Shown: positions 1-6,342, numbered from the stretch's first letter. The stretch: 7,193 nt of DNA from Bacteroidales bacterium (GCA_029938505.1 JAOZUV010000098.1:1-7193); one strand, 5' to 3'. Program-made: numbers and translations. Notes: a model not told the origin generated them from the sequence alone.

Positions 1-142
1 TAAATAATAAGCTAAAAACAAAATAAGCTGTAAAGCTCAATATCATCCAAAAAATGGATGTTGCTATAAGGTGTACAGAGTATTTTTCAAGAGAAGAAGC
101 TGGAATTAAAATCTGTATGGTCGATTTTTCAGCAGTATTCAT
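1..142 (-). CDS. Continuation of the interrupted ABC permease, running off the left edge
   Basis: Reading leftwards, an open frame begins at ATG 142 (MNTAEKSTIQILIPASSLEK...) and runs to the window edge without a stop, giving 47 visible codons. It is in exactly the same frame as the 152-391 fragment: the codons between are TAA TTT CAG GAC ATG. The segment holds the motif IPASSLEKY followed by a hydrophobic stretch (HLIATSIFWMILSFTAYFVFSLLF) that looks like the next membrane helix. This is what should follow helix 2 in an uninterrupted permease, so it is best read as the same gene after a single nonsense codon. Translation could restart at ATG 142, only 10 nt past the stop, which would make a split but possibly co-expressed protein. 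I cannot see the rest of the gene. Confidence 0.6.
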   Translation of the reverse strand, partial: MNTAEKSTIQILIPASSLEKYSVHLIATSIFWMILSFTAYFVFSLLF

Positions 143-151
143 GTCCTGAAA

Positions 152-154
152 TTA
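152..154 (-). other. In-frame TAA interrupting the permease frame
   Basis: The stop codon TAA (154 to 152 on the minus strand) sits between G-R and F-Q-D in an otherwise continuous frame from 391 to the left edge. No frame change is needed to join the two parts, so a single substitution explains it. TAA also ends the neighbouring ATPase, ClC and exonuclease genes, so reassignment of TAA in this organism is ruled out. Confidence 0.75.
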
Positions 155-391
155 TCTTCCTGCAAGCAAAATACTTCCAATAACCATCATGATTGGCAAA
201 GAAATATAATGAAAGATCGTAGTGAACGCGAAAAATTCAGCTTCATCGCGATTAGCATAAGCAATAAAAAATCCAATAATTAGAAGTAATGCGAAATATC
301 CCATTACACTTAAAAATAATATCTTTTTGTGTAGGCTAAACTTTAGCTTGGCCAAAAGTATTATTCGTTTAAAATCATATACCTGGTTCAT
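152..391 (-). CDS. N-terminal part of an interrupted ABC transporter membrane subunit (probable pseudogene)
   Basis: This 79-residue reading frame is probably the first part of the permease that partners the ATPase encoded just upstream. It starts with ATG at 391, only 3 nt after the ATPase stop codon (TAA-GCT-ATG), so the two are almost certainly co-transcribed and perhaps translationally coupled. It has a basic, amphipathic start (residues 1-24) and two hydrophobic segments at about 27-46 and 58-77, consistent with the first two membrane helices of an ABC-2-like permease. It ends at TAA (154-152) directly after the second helix. The same frame then continues with F-Q-D-M and a segment containing IPASSLEKY. 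As I recall them, Bacteroidota ABC permeases carry a similar S-x-x-F...LPaS-x-LEKf segment at this point. A 79-residue permease with two helices would be far too short. I infer a nonsense mutation. A sequencing error or a genuinely separate small membrane protein are the alternatives. Confidence 0.72.
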   Translation of the reverse strand: MNQVYDFKRIILLAKLKFSLHKKILFLSVMGYFALLLIIGFFIAYANRDEAEFFAFTTIFHYISLPIMMVIGSILLAGR

Positions 392-394
392 AGC

Positions 395-1234
395 TTAGTT
401 TTTTAAATGTTTAACAATATCTTCTTGATTACTTAAAACTGCATTGAACAGTAACTCAAAATCTACATTTGATTCTAGATTATCCGTTTTTTCTGTCAAT
501 AAGTAATTTCCTCCAAAAATAGCTTCGCTATAAAGTACATTTACTCCAGAAGGAGCTTTGTCTGTTACCTTCATGAAATCTAATTTCGAAGAAATATTTT
601 CGATGCTTTCCTGGAAGATGATTTTACCCGATTCGATAATCACCAATGGATCGATCAAATTTTCAAGATCTCTTACCTGATGGGTCGAAATGATAAATGT
701 TCTTTCTTCGTTGGCTGTAGAAGCAATGATTTTCCGAAACTTACTCTTCGAAGGAATATCCAAACCATTGGTTGGCTCATCCATAAATACCAATGAGCAG
801 TTTGTGGCGATCGAGAATGAAATAATAAATTTCTTTTTTTGCCCATGCGAAAGTGTGCTTAATTTTTTTCCCTTAGTTACCTCAAATTCTGAAATCAAAT
901 CTTTGAATTGTTTGTGATCAAATTTGGGATAAAAAGGAGAAATTTTTTCTACATAGGTTTCGATGGTGAAATCTGGCAAATAAAATTCTTCAGGGATTAA
1001 ATAGATATCCTGAAGAGCTGAAGGAAGTCTTTTTGAAACATCTGTACCTTCAATTTCAATTTCACCTTTTTGTGAGTAAAGCAATCCACACATGATTTTT
1101 AATAAGGTGGTCTTACCTGCTCCATTTTTACCTAAGAGGCCGTATATGTTGCCCTTAGTGATATCCAGCTCGAGTTTATCGAATAATAAACCACTTTTAG
1201 GGTATCCAAATTCTAGGTTTTTAATTGTTAACAT
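395..1234 (-). CDS. ABC transporter ATP-binding protein
   Basis: This 279-residue protein is the cytoplasmic ATPase subunit of an ABC transporter. It has a complete nucleotide-binding domain: Walker A GKNGAGKT at residues 35-42 (K41), signature LSHGQ at 128-132, Walker B LVFMDE at 148-153 with catalytic E153, D-loop GLD at 157-159, and switch histidine H185 in STHQ. At the Q-loop position the sequence reads IPEEF (about 80-84), with glutamate where most ABC ATPases have glutamine. I recall this as common in Bacteroidota members of this subfamily. About 75 residues follow the H-loop as a C-terminal extension. It is the first gene of the operon, with the membrane subunit 3 nt downstream. Domain order and length fit the single-NBD ATPases paired with ABC-2-type permeases under YtrA-like GntR control (YtrB-like), but the substrate cannot be told from sequence. 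The start at ATG 1234 lies about 30 nt below the predicted transcription start. Confidence 0.95.
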   Translation of the reverse strand: MLTIKNLEFGYPKSGLLFDKLELDITKGNIYGLLGKNGAGKTTLLKIMCGLLYSQKGEIEIEGTDVSKRLPSALQDIYLIPEEFYLPDFTIETYVEKISPFYPKFDHKQFKDLISEFEVTKGKKLSTLSHGQKKKFIISFSIATNCSLVFMDEPTNGLDIPSKSKFRKIIASTANEERTFIISTHQVRDLENLIDPLVIIESGKIIFQESIENISSKLDFMKVTDKAPSGVNVLYSEAIFGGNYLLTEKTDNLESNVDFELLFNAVLSNQEDIVKHLKN

Positions 1235-1246
1235 ATGATTTATATT

Positions 1247-1270
1247 AGTGTATTACTATATTAGTACACT
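1247..1270. promoter_or_regulatory. Putative GntR/YtrA-type operator (AGTGTA-N12-TACACT)
   Basis: A perfect 6-bp inverted repeat, AGTGTA at 1247-1252 and TACACT at 1265-1270, is separated by 12 nt. A second, overlapping dyad TACTA-TAT-TAGTA lies at 1254-1266. The half-sites match the AGTGTA/TACACT operator I recall for B. subtilis YtrA (spacer about 13 there), a GntR-family repressor of ABC transporter operons. The dyad lies immediately downstream of the -7 box of the ABC operon promoter and spans the expected transcription start, which is the position of a repressor site. No GntR gene is visible in the window. It could lie beyond the left edge in the same operon. Confidence 0.68.
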
Positions 1271-1271
1271 G

Positions 1272-1303
1272 CAAATGTAAGATGTTGATTTAAAAAATCC
1301 AAA
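1272..1303 (-). promoter_or_regulatory. Promoter of the ABC operon (TTTG-N20-TACATTTG)
   Basis: On the minus strand, TTTG (1303-1300) is followed after exactly 20 nt by TACATTTG (1279-1272), a full match to the Bacteroidota -33/-7 consensus. Transcription is expected to start about 5-8 nt downstream, around 1265. That leaves an untranslated leader of about 30 nt before ATG 1234 and puts the start inside the operator dyad. Confidence 0.75.
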
Positions 1304-1620
1304 TTTTTTATTGTTTTTTTTATTCTAGGCTTTAAATTGTGTTTAATTTTTATTTGAAACGTATTGTATATCAGGTATTTTATTAGCCTAAGTTGGATAG
1401 TATTTTTCATAAAAAAATGAATGTATGGTATTTTTTATATATGGATATCGTAAAAAGAAATACTCATATCTTTTTTTTTCATAACTTTCCCTCATGATTC
1501 GTGCGAGTAAAACTTCCCCTTGATAATAAGAGTTTGATTTTAGTGCTCTTAATTATAAAAAATTTAAATTAAATATTTCAAATTTGATTAACCAAATACA
1601 ATAACTAAAAACCGTATATA

Positions 1621-3282
1621 ATGAAAACATTCAAACTATTTATGGCAATTACGATTCTTTTTATTGCTACATTTTCAATTGCTCAAGAAAATCAAAAAGC
1701 GATTTCCATTGCAAACAAAATGGACTACTCTTATTTTTTTAAGCACCTAAGCTATTTTGCGAGTGATGAATTAGAAGGAAGAGACGTTTCCTCAAAAGGA
1801 TATCAAAAAGCCGCAGATTATACTGCCGAAGAGTTTAAAAATATTGGATTATTACCCATTGGAGATAATCAAACGTATTTCCAGAAGGTTCCTTTTGTGA
1901 AAGCAGCTATTGTTACTTCTTCGTTTCAATTATCGGTTCAACATAAAAAAAGAATGGCTGAAGGATTATATGGTGAAAATATCACAGTCATGCTAACAAA
2001 AGATGCTGAGGAAATCAATGAAGATCTTGAGCTCGTTTTTGTTGGTTATGGGAATGTATTTCCTGATCTAAATATAGATGATTATAAAAGTCTTGATGTT
2101 AAAGGGAAAGTGGTTATTGTTGCTGCAGGAGCTCCTGATGGTGTAAAAGATCCTCGTTTACAAGATCCTCGTTTGAAAGCTTCTACAGCAGGAGATAGAG
2201 GAGCAAAAGGTATTCTTATTTTTACTCCTGGACAAGATGCAATGCAAGACAAAATGTTTGGATTTTTCCACAGTTTTATGGGGCGATCACGTTTATCACT
2301 CGATGATGGTTCGGCAGTTAAACCAATGATTAATATGGATTTTGTTGCCTATGCCAAGAAGAGTTTTATAAATGAAATTTTAGCCGTAAATAAAATTAAA
2401 ACAGAAAAAACGCATAAAGCCATGACTGCAGGTAAGTTTGTTAGTAAAAAGCTTAAATCTAATTTAAAATTTTCTTATAAGACAATCTTTGCTAAAAGTG
2501 ACTGTAATAATGTTGTTGCATTATTAGCAGGAACTGATCCAAAATTAAAAGATGAATGCATTGTGGTAAGTGCACATTTGGATCATCTTGGTGTTGGAAG
2601 ACCAATGTATGGCGATAGTATTTATAATGGGATGTGGGATAATGCAACAGGGTCATCCTCAGTAATCAGTATAGCTAATGAAATAAAAGCCGCTAATTTA
2701 AAAACTAAAAGATCGTTAATATTTATTTGTTATACGGCAGAAGAAAAAGGTTTGTTAGGCTCGAAATATTTTACGAATTCATCGATTTTTAAGAATAAAA
2801 AAGTGGTTGCAAATATTAATATTGATATGTTGGGTGGTTTGTATGAAACCACTGATATATTACCTGAAGGTTACTCACATTCGAATATAAGTGAGGCGGT
2901 TGATTTTGCTGCAGAGGCTTTAAATTTAACAATTACTGATCCAACAGCATCTGAAAAAAAATATATCGAACGGAGTGATCAAATTTCTTTAATTAAAAAA
3001 GGGGTCCCAGCTATTAATGTAGGAGGTGGTATAAAAAGTGTTGATCCGGATATTAATGCAGAGAAAAAAACGGATACTTGGATGAAGAATACCTATCACT
3101 CTCCTTTTGATGATTTAAACCAAAAATATTCGGATAAAGCATTCCACACATACTTGAAACTATATTTCTTGATCACCTATTATATTGCTAACGAAATAGA
3201 TGAAGTGAAATGGAATAAAGATGAATGGGTATATAAAAAATATCTTGGAGAGAAAAAACCAGAAGGACAAATGAAACCTTAG
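1621..3282 (+). CDS. Exported M28-family zinc aminopeptidase with PA-like insert
   Basis: This 553-residue secreted metallopeptidase most likely removes N-terminal residues from peptides in the periplasm or outside the cell. Residues 1-21 form a Sec signal peptide (K2, K5, hydrophobic core, S-I-A before Q22); there is no lipobox cysteine. Residues about 30-110 form an N-terminal segment with the ASDELEGR motif typical of Bacteroidota M28 peptidases. A protease-associated-like region follows at about 120-255, then the catalytic domain. The di-zinc site is complete: H319 in AHLDHLG with D321, bridging D340 in WDNATG, catalytic E374 and ligand E375 in TAEEKG, D402 in NIDMLGG, and H493 in YHSPFDD. 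A 5-residue in-frame duplication (DPRLQ/DPRLK, residues 177-186) lies in the PA-like region. The gene stands alone, divergent from the ABC operon and convergent with ClC. Substrate preference cannot be read from the sequence. Confidence 0.94.
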   Translation: MKTFKLFMAITILFIATFSIAQENQKAISIANKMDYSYFFKHLSYFASDELEGRDVSSKGYQKAADYTAEEFKNIGLLPIGDNQTYFQKVPFVKAAIVTSSFQLSVQHKKRMAEGLYGENITVMLTKDAEEINEDLELVFVGYGNVFPDLNIDDYKSLDVKGKVVIVAAGAPDGVKDPRLQDPRLKASTAGDRGAKGILIFTPGQDAMQDKMFGFFHSFMGRSRLSLDDGSAVKPMINMDFVAYAKKSFINEILAVNKIKTEKTHKAMTAGKFVSKKLKSNLKFSYKTIFAKSDCNNVVALLAGTDPKLKDECIVVSAHLDHLGVGRPMYGDSIYNGMWDNATGSSSVISIANEIKAANLKTKRSLIFICYTAEEKGLLGSKYFTNSSIFKNKKVVANINIDMLGGLYETTDILPEGYSHSNISEAVDFAAEALNLTITDPTASEKKYIERSDQISLIKKGVPAINVGGGIKSVDPDINAEKKTDTWMKNTYHSPFDDLNQKYSDKAFHTYLKLYFLITYYIANEIDEVKWNKDEWVYKKYLGEKKPEGQMKP

Positions 3283-3321
3283 TAAATTCAAGGCTTCACT
3301 AAGTATTTTAAGGAAGAACTG

Positions 3322-3363
3322 AACTGTTCGTTAAGCATAGTCTAAACGAGCAGTTTCTTTTTT
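3322..3363 (+). terminator. Rho-independent terminator after the M28 peptidase
   Basis: An 11-bp stem (AACTGTTCGTT at 3322-3332 with AACGAGCAGTT at 3345-3355, one G-U pair) with a 12-nt loop is followed by TCTTTTTT (3356-3363). It begins 39 nt after the peptidase stop. The T-tract touches the stop codon of the convergent ClC gene (3362-3364). On the minus strand the hairpin has only a poor T-tract, so it mainly serves the plus strand. Confidence 0.82.
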
Positions 3364-5134
3364 AATCATCCGAAAAGTACTTCAGCAAGCTTCGGTATTT
3401 TGAGAATACTTTTGCGCGAGAAACAAAACCAAGATACACTCCATCTTTAATTACGGCAATATTGAATTTACCAGAATCTTGAAATTTTTTAGCTACCACT
3501 TCCATCGATTCATCAGGATCGATGATGACTTCGGGTGTAACCATCAAGCTACGAATAAGCGTTTTGTAAAGGTCGGGTTTAAACATAATATGACGAATGT
3601 CGTCCAAACGAATAATGCCCAAAAAATTATTTTCTTTATCAATAACCGGGAATAAATTCCGTTGCGACTCTGAAATATGCTTGGTTAAATCACCTAGGGT
3701 TTCATCGGGTCCAATGCTCCTGAAATTGCGTTCAATCAGCTTAGTCACCTTCATCATCGAAAGTACAGCACGATCTTTATGGTGGGTAAAAAGCTCCCCA
3801 CGTTTAGCCAGCTGGTAGGTATAAACCGAATTTGGAATAAATATTTTTACCGTTGCATACGAAATGGTAGCTGTAATCATAAGGGGTACAAATAATTCAT
3901 ATCCACCCGTAATTTCAGCGATAAGGAATATCGCTGTTAGTGGACCATGAAGCACACCCGCAATTAATCCGCCCATTCCCACCAAGGCAAAATTGCTATC
4001 CATCAATTGTCCGAGCTCAAAATAATTAATCACTTTGGCATAAAACAAACCGGTAAAAGCTCCCATAAAAAGGGTAGGAGCGAAAATCCCTCCAATACCT
4101 CCCGCACCAAAAGTAACAGCCGTAGCAACAGCTTTTGTTAAAATAATGAGAATAAACAAAAGAAAAATAATCCAGATATTATCTTTAAAGGCATAAAAAA
4201 TACTATTATTATATAGCGAGCTAATATCTCCTTCCAAAGCCGAGTTCACCGCACCATAGCCCTCACCATATAAAGCAGGAAAGAAAAAAATGAGCACTCC
4301 TAAAGACAATCCACCTATGAGTAATCGCTTTTGCCATGAATTAATTTTTGAAAAAAAAGACTCGATAAAGATATAGGTCTTGGTGAAATAAGCAGATACC
4401 AAACCAGCTATAACACCTAGAATAATATAAAAATGTATGTCCGTCAATTTAAAACCTTCAACAACTTCGTAAGGGTATAAAGCCCCTTGCCCCAAGAAAA
4501 AATAAGAGGTTAGAACAGCCGTTGAGGATGATATTAATAAGAGTACAGCCGAAGCCATGGTAAGGTCAATCATGATGACCTCGGTGGCAAATACAATAGC
4601 TGCAATGGGCGATTTAAAAATGGCAGCCATGGCTCCTGCACAGGCCACACCTAGCAACAACATGATTTGTTTATAATTGAGGTGAAACAATCGACCCAAA
4701 TTTGATCCGATAGCTGCACCTGTGGAGACTGTAGGACCCTCTAAACCAACAGAACCCCCAAAACCAACGGTAAAGGTACTGGTGATGATGGAAGAAAAAA
4801 TATTATGCTGTTTTATTTTCCCATTGGTTTTTGAAATAGCAAAAAGAACACTGGGAATTCCGTGCCCAACATGTTGACGGATGATTAATTTAATGAATAA
4901 AAGGGCAATAAGTATCCCGATCATGGGATAAGTTAGGTATAAGTAGTGACTGTAATCCTCAGTGAAATTTCCGGTAAGTAAACTTTGAATAACGTGAACA
5001 GATTTCTTGATGATTACTGCAGAAAGTCCGGCAAAAATCCCTATAACAGCACTGACAACCATTAAAAATTGCCTGTCGTTTACATGGCGAAGACGCCATA
5101 CTAGGAACCGTTTCAGTACTTTATACTTTTTCAT
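3362..5134 (-). CDS. ClC-family anion channel/transporter with C-terminal CBS pair
   Basis: This inner-membrane ClC protein moves chloride or a related anion. From the chosen ATG (5134) it has 590 residues: a membrane core to about residue 450, then two CBS domains in the last 130 or so residues, which usually bind adenine nucleotides and tune the channel. ClC signatures in order are GHGIP (90-94, S107 site of E. coli ClC replaced by H), GLEGP (130-134) with gating glutamate E132, FKSPIAAIVFATEV with V186 at the proton-glutamate (E203) position, GGIFAP (348-353), and Y412 in TGGYEL at the inner tyrosine. Valine at the E203 position is seen in animal ClC channels, so coupling to protons is uncertain. 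An alternative TTG start at 5182 would add 16 residues. I prefer ATG because the TTG lies inside a candidate promoter and a perfect inverted repeat arm covers 5161-5174. It is divergent from exonuclease III and convergent with the peptidase. Confidence 0.93.
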   Translation of the reverse strand: MKKYKVLKRFLVWRLRHVNDRQFLMVVSAVIGIFAGLSAVIIKKSVHVIQSLLTGNFTEDYSHYLYLTYPMIGILIALLFIKLIIRQHVGHGIPSVLFAISKTNGKIKQHNIFSSIITSTFTVGFGGSVGLEGPTVSTGAAIGSNLGRLFHLNYKQIMLLLGVACAGAMAAIFKSPIAAIVFATEVIMIDLTMASAVLLLISSSTAVLTSYFFLGQGALYPYEVVEGFKLTDIHFYIILGVIAGLVSAYFTKTYIFIESFFSKINSWQKRLLIGGLSLGVLIFFFPALYGEGYGAVNSALEGDISSLYNNSIFYAFKDNIWIIFLLFILIILTKAVATAVTFGAGGIGGIFAPTLFMGAFTGLFYAKVINYFELGQLMDSNFALVGMGGLIAGVLHGPLTAIFLIAEITGGYELFVPLMITATISYATVKIFIPNSVYTYQLAKRGELFTHHKDRAVLSMMKVTKLIERNFRSIGPDETLGDLTKHISESQRNLFPVIDKENNFLGIIRLDDIRHIMFKPDLYKTLIRSLMVTPEVIIDPDESMEVVAKKFQDSGKFNIAVIKDGVYLGFVSRAKVFSKYRSLLKYFSDD

Positions 5135-5155
5135 ATGCGCTCTCGGAATCGGGTG

Positions 5156-5186
5156 CAAAATAAGATAAAAATATGCTCTCAAACAA
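5156..5186 (-). promoter_or_regulatory. Candidate promoter of the ClC gene
   Basis: On the minus strand TTG (5186-5184) is followed after 20 nt by TTATTTTG (5163-5156), one mismatch from TAnnTTTG. Transcription would start near 5150, giving a short leader to ATG 5134. If correct, the TTG codon at 5182 cannot be the translation start. Confidence 0.4.
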
Positions 5187-5214
5187 TAAATTTACCCACA
5201 ATATTTTTATCTTA
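5161..5214. repeat. Perfect 14-bp inverted repeat between divergent ClC and exonuclease III genes
   Basis: TAAGATAAAAATAT (5161-5174) and its exact complement ATATTTTTATCTTA (5201-5214) flank a 26-nt spacer. It lies in the 105-bp divergent intergenic region. The left arm overlaps the candidate ClC -7 box, and the right arm lies 26 nt before the exonuclease ATG. It may be a shared operator or a symmetric promoter arrangement. The arms are very AT-rich, so a hairpin would be weak. Confidence 0.6.
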
Positions 5215-5239
5215 GCTAATATAATTAATTAGATAAGAG

Positions 5240-6007
5240 ATGAAAAGAATAATATCCTATAATGTGAACGGAATAAGAGCTGCAGTGAAAAAAGGTTTTA
5301 TGGAATGGTTAATAGCAACCGATCCCGATATCGTTTGTATTCAAGAAACCAAGGCGCAAGCAGATCAAATTCCGGTCATGGAATTTAAAGCAGCAGGCTA
5401 TTTTACCTATACTTATTCGGCCGTTAAAAAAGGTTATAGCGGCGTAGCCATACTAAGCAAGGAAGAACCAAAACATGTGGAATACGGCATGGGCATTGAA
5501 AAATATGATTTCGAAGGCCGTTTTATTCGGGCCGATTATGAGGACTATTCGGTGGTGAGTGTGTATCACCCATCAGGTTCGAGTGGCGATTTACGCCAAG
5601 CATTTAAAATGCAATGGCTTGAAGATTATCAGAATTACATCAATAAATTAAAAAAAGATTTCCCCCATTTATTATTGGCGGGAGATTATAATATTTGTCA
5701 TAAACCCATCGATATTCACGATCCCATCCGCAATGCTAAAAGTTCGGGTTTCCTACCTGAAGAAAGGGAGTGGATAGATGGTTTCCAAAAAAGCGGATTT
5801 ATCGACAGCTTCCGACAATTTAATCAGGAGCCTCACAATTATTCGTGGTGGAGCTATCGAGCCAATGCCCGTGCTAATAATAAGGGCTGGCGTATTGATT
5901 ATATCATGGCAAGTGAAAATTTAAAAGATAAATTGATGCGGGCTCTAATTTTACCCGAAGCCAAACAATCGGATCATTGCCCGATTACCTTGGAGATTGA
6001 TTTTTAA
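5240..6007 (+). CDS. xth: Exodeoxyribonuclease III / AP endonuclease
   Basis: This 255-residue member of the exonuclease-endonuclease-phosphatase superfamily (ExoIII, also called exoA or xthA) cleaves DNA at abasic sites and degrades 3' ends in base-excision repair in the cytoplasm. The family motifs are complete: SYNVNGIRA (N8, N10), IQETK with metal-binding E36, VYHPSG with Y109, AGDYNICH with catalytic D149 and N151, the NKGWRIDYI motif near residues 213-221, and SDHCP with D245 and H246. Length and residue numbering are close to E. coli Xth and B. subtilis ExoA. The start is the ATG at 5240, directly before the conserved first strand KRIISYNVNG. It is a single gene, divergent from ClC, and its transcript probably ends at the hairpin at 6086-6124. 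I see no consensus promoter; TATTTTTA (5203-5210) is a near match only. Confidence 0.96.
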   Translation: MKRIISYNVNGIRAAVKKGFMEWLIATDPDIVCIQETKAQADQIPVMEFKAAGYFTYTYSAVKKGYSGVAILSKEEPKHVEYGMGIEKYDFEGRFIRADYEDYSVVSVYHPSGSSGDLRQAFKMQWLEDYQNYINKLKKDFPHLLLAGDYNICHKPIDIHDPIRNAKSSGFLPEEREWIDGFQKSGFIDSFRQFNQEPHNYSWWSYRANARANNKGWRIDYIMASENLKDKLMRALILPEAKQSDHCPITLEIDF

Positions 6008-6048
6008 TATTACAAATCTGTTTCTTCCTTAAAGATAGATGTTCCGTC

Positions 6049-6069
6049 ATGCTGAATTTATTTCAGCAT
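6049..6069. repeat. Short palindrome ATGCTGAA-TTTAT-TTCAGCAT
   Basis: A perfect 8-bp inverted repeat with a 5-nt loop lies 42 nt after the exonuclease stop codon. The surrounding text, from CGTCATGCTGAA to TTCAGCATCTC, resembles a dispersed intergenic palindrome I remember from Bacteroidota genomes. That memory is unverified and only one copy is in this window. Confidence 0.5.
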
Positions 6070-6082
6070 CTCAAGCTATAAA

Positions 6083-6112
6083 TGCTAGCGCGGACTTTTC
6101 GTCCGTGCTATT
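6083..6112. repeat. REP-like hairpin repeat, copy 1
   Basis: The 27-bp core starting GCTAGCGCGGAC (6084-6110) matches the core at 6872-6898 at 22 of 27 positions. Both copies are preceded by a TG and sit in the same orientation, 50-80 nt behind the stop codon of a plus-strand gene. Confidence 0.6.
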
Positions 6113-6124
6113 TTTGTTGTTTTT
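6086..6124 (+). terminator. Hairpin repeat copy 1, probable terminator of exonuclease III
   Basis: The stem TAGCGCGGAC (6086-6095) pairs with GTCCGTGCTA (6101-6110) over 10 bp, with one G-U pair and loop TTTTC. It is followed by the T-rich tail TTTTTGTTGTTTTT (6111-6124). It is GC-rich against its AT-rich surroundings and has a diverged second copy at 6872-6900, so it is probably a REP-like repeat that also acts as a terminator. Confidence 0.7.
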
Positions 6125-6326
6125 ATTATGAGAAACGGATAGCATACCCTAACCACTTTTTTTAAAAAAGATTGTTACTATTCTCTGATTTCTTCATTAT
6201 TTCTTTTGTTTAATAAATTATTCAAGTCAAAGAAAACAGATTATTGATTGTAGACTTATTAACTTTAATAATATGCTGTTAATCTGAAAAGAGTCTATTT
6301 CTATAGGGTTTGCTGATGTTTAGATA

Positions 6327-6342
6327 AAATAACTTGTTATTT
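6327..6342. promoter_or_regulatory. Candidate operator dyad upstream of the HxlR gene
   Basis: AAATAAC (6327-6333) and GTTATTT (6336-6342) form a perfect 7-bp inverted repeat around TT, 66 nt before the regulator's ATG. The central TTG (6334-6336) could be the -33 box for a near-consensus TAAACTTTG at 6359-6367. A site here would suit autoregulation by the HxlR protein, but this is inference. Confidence 0.35.

Larger units (their letters stand above)
1235..1620. other. Divergent intergenic region between ABC operon and peptidase
   Basis: This gene-free stretch of 386 bp is extremely AT-rich. The side next to the ABC operon holds its promoter and operator. Upstream of the peptidase I find only a weak match (CAAATTTG at 1579-1586) with no TTG box at proper spacing, so the peptidase promoter is not identified. 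Several T-runs and GTATTTT words occur but do not form a convincing repeat or terminator. I see no RNA gene or small coding frame here. Confidence 0.6.

Noticed and set aside
152..154. Stop-codon recoding or a variant genetic code for TAA
   Set aside because: The ATPase, ClC and exonuclease genes in the same window all end in TAA at the expected protein length, and no selenocysteine-like or pyrrolysine-like context applies to TAA.
690..917. Plus-strand open frame of 75 codons
   Set aside because: It lies wholly inside the ATPase gene on the opposite strand, over the conserved signature and Walker B region, and has no protein-like features.
1374..1434. Three GTATTTT words at 1375, 1400 and 1428
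   Set aside because: Spacing is irregular (25 and 28 nt) and the words are simple AT-rich text, so I do not call them a repeat array.
1579..1586. CAAATTTG as a promoter for the peptidase
   Set aside because: One mismatch to TAnnTTTG, no TTG box at 17-23 nt upstream, and the region is so AT-rich that such matches are expected by chance.
3597..3818. Plus-strand open frame of 73 codons
   Set aside because: It is antisense to the CBS region of the ClC gene and looks like a shadow frame.
6160..6175. CTTTTTTTAAAAAAG palindrome as a terminator or operator
   Set aside because: It is a low-complexity T-run next to an A-run, expected in this AT-rich spacer, and not near a gene end.
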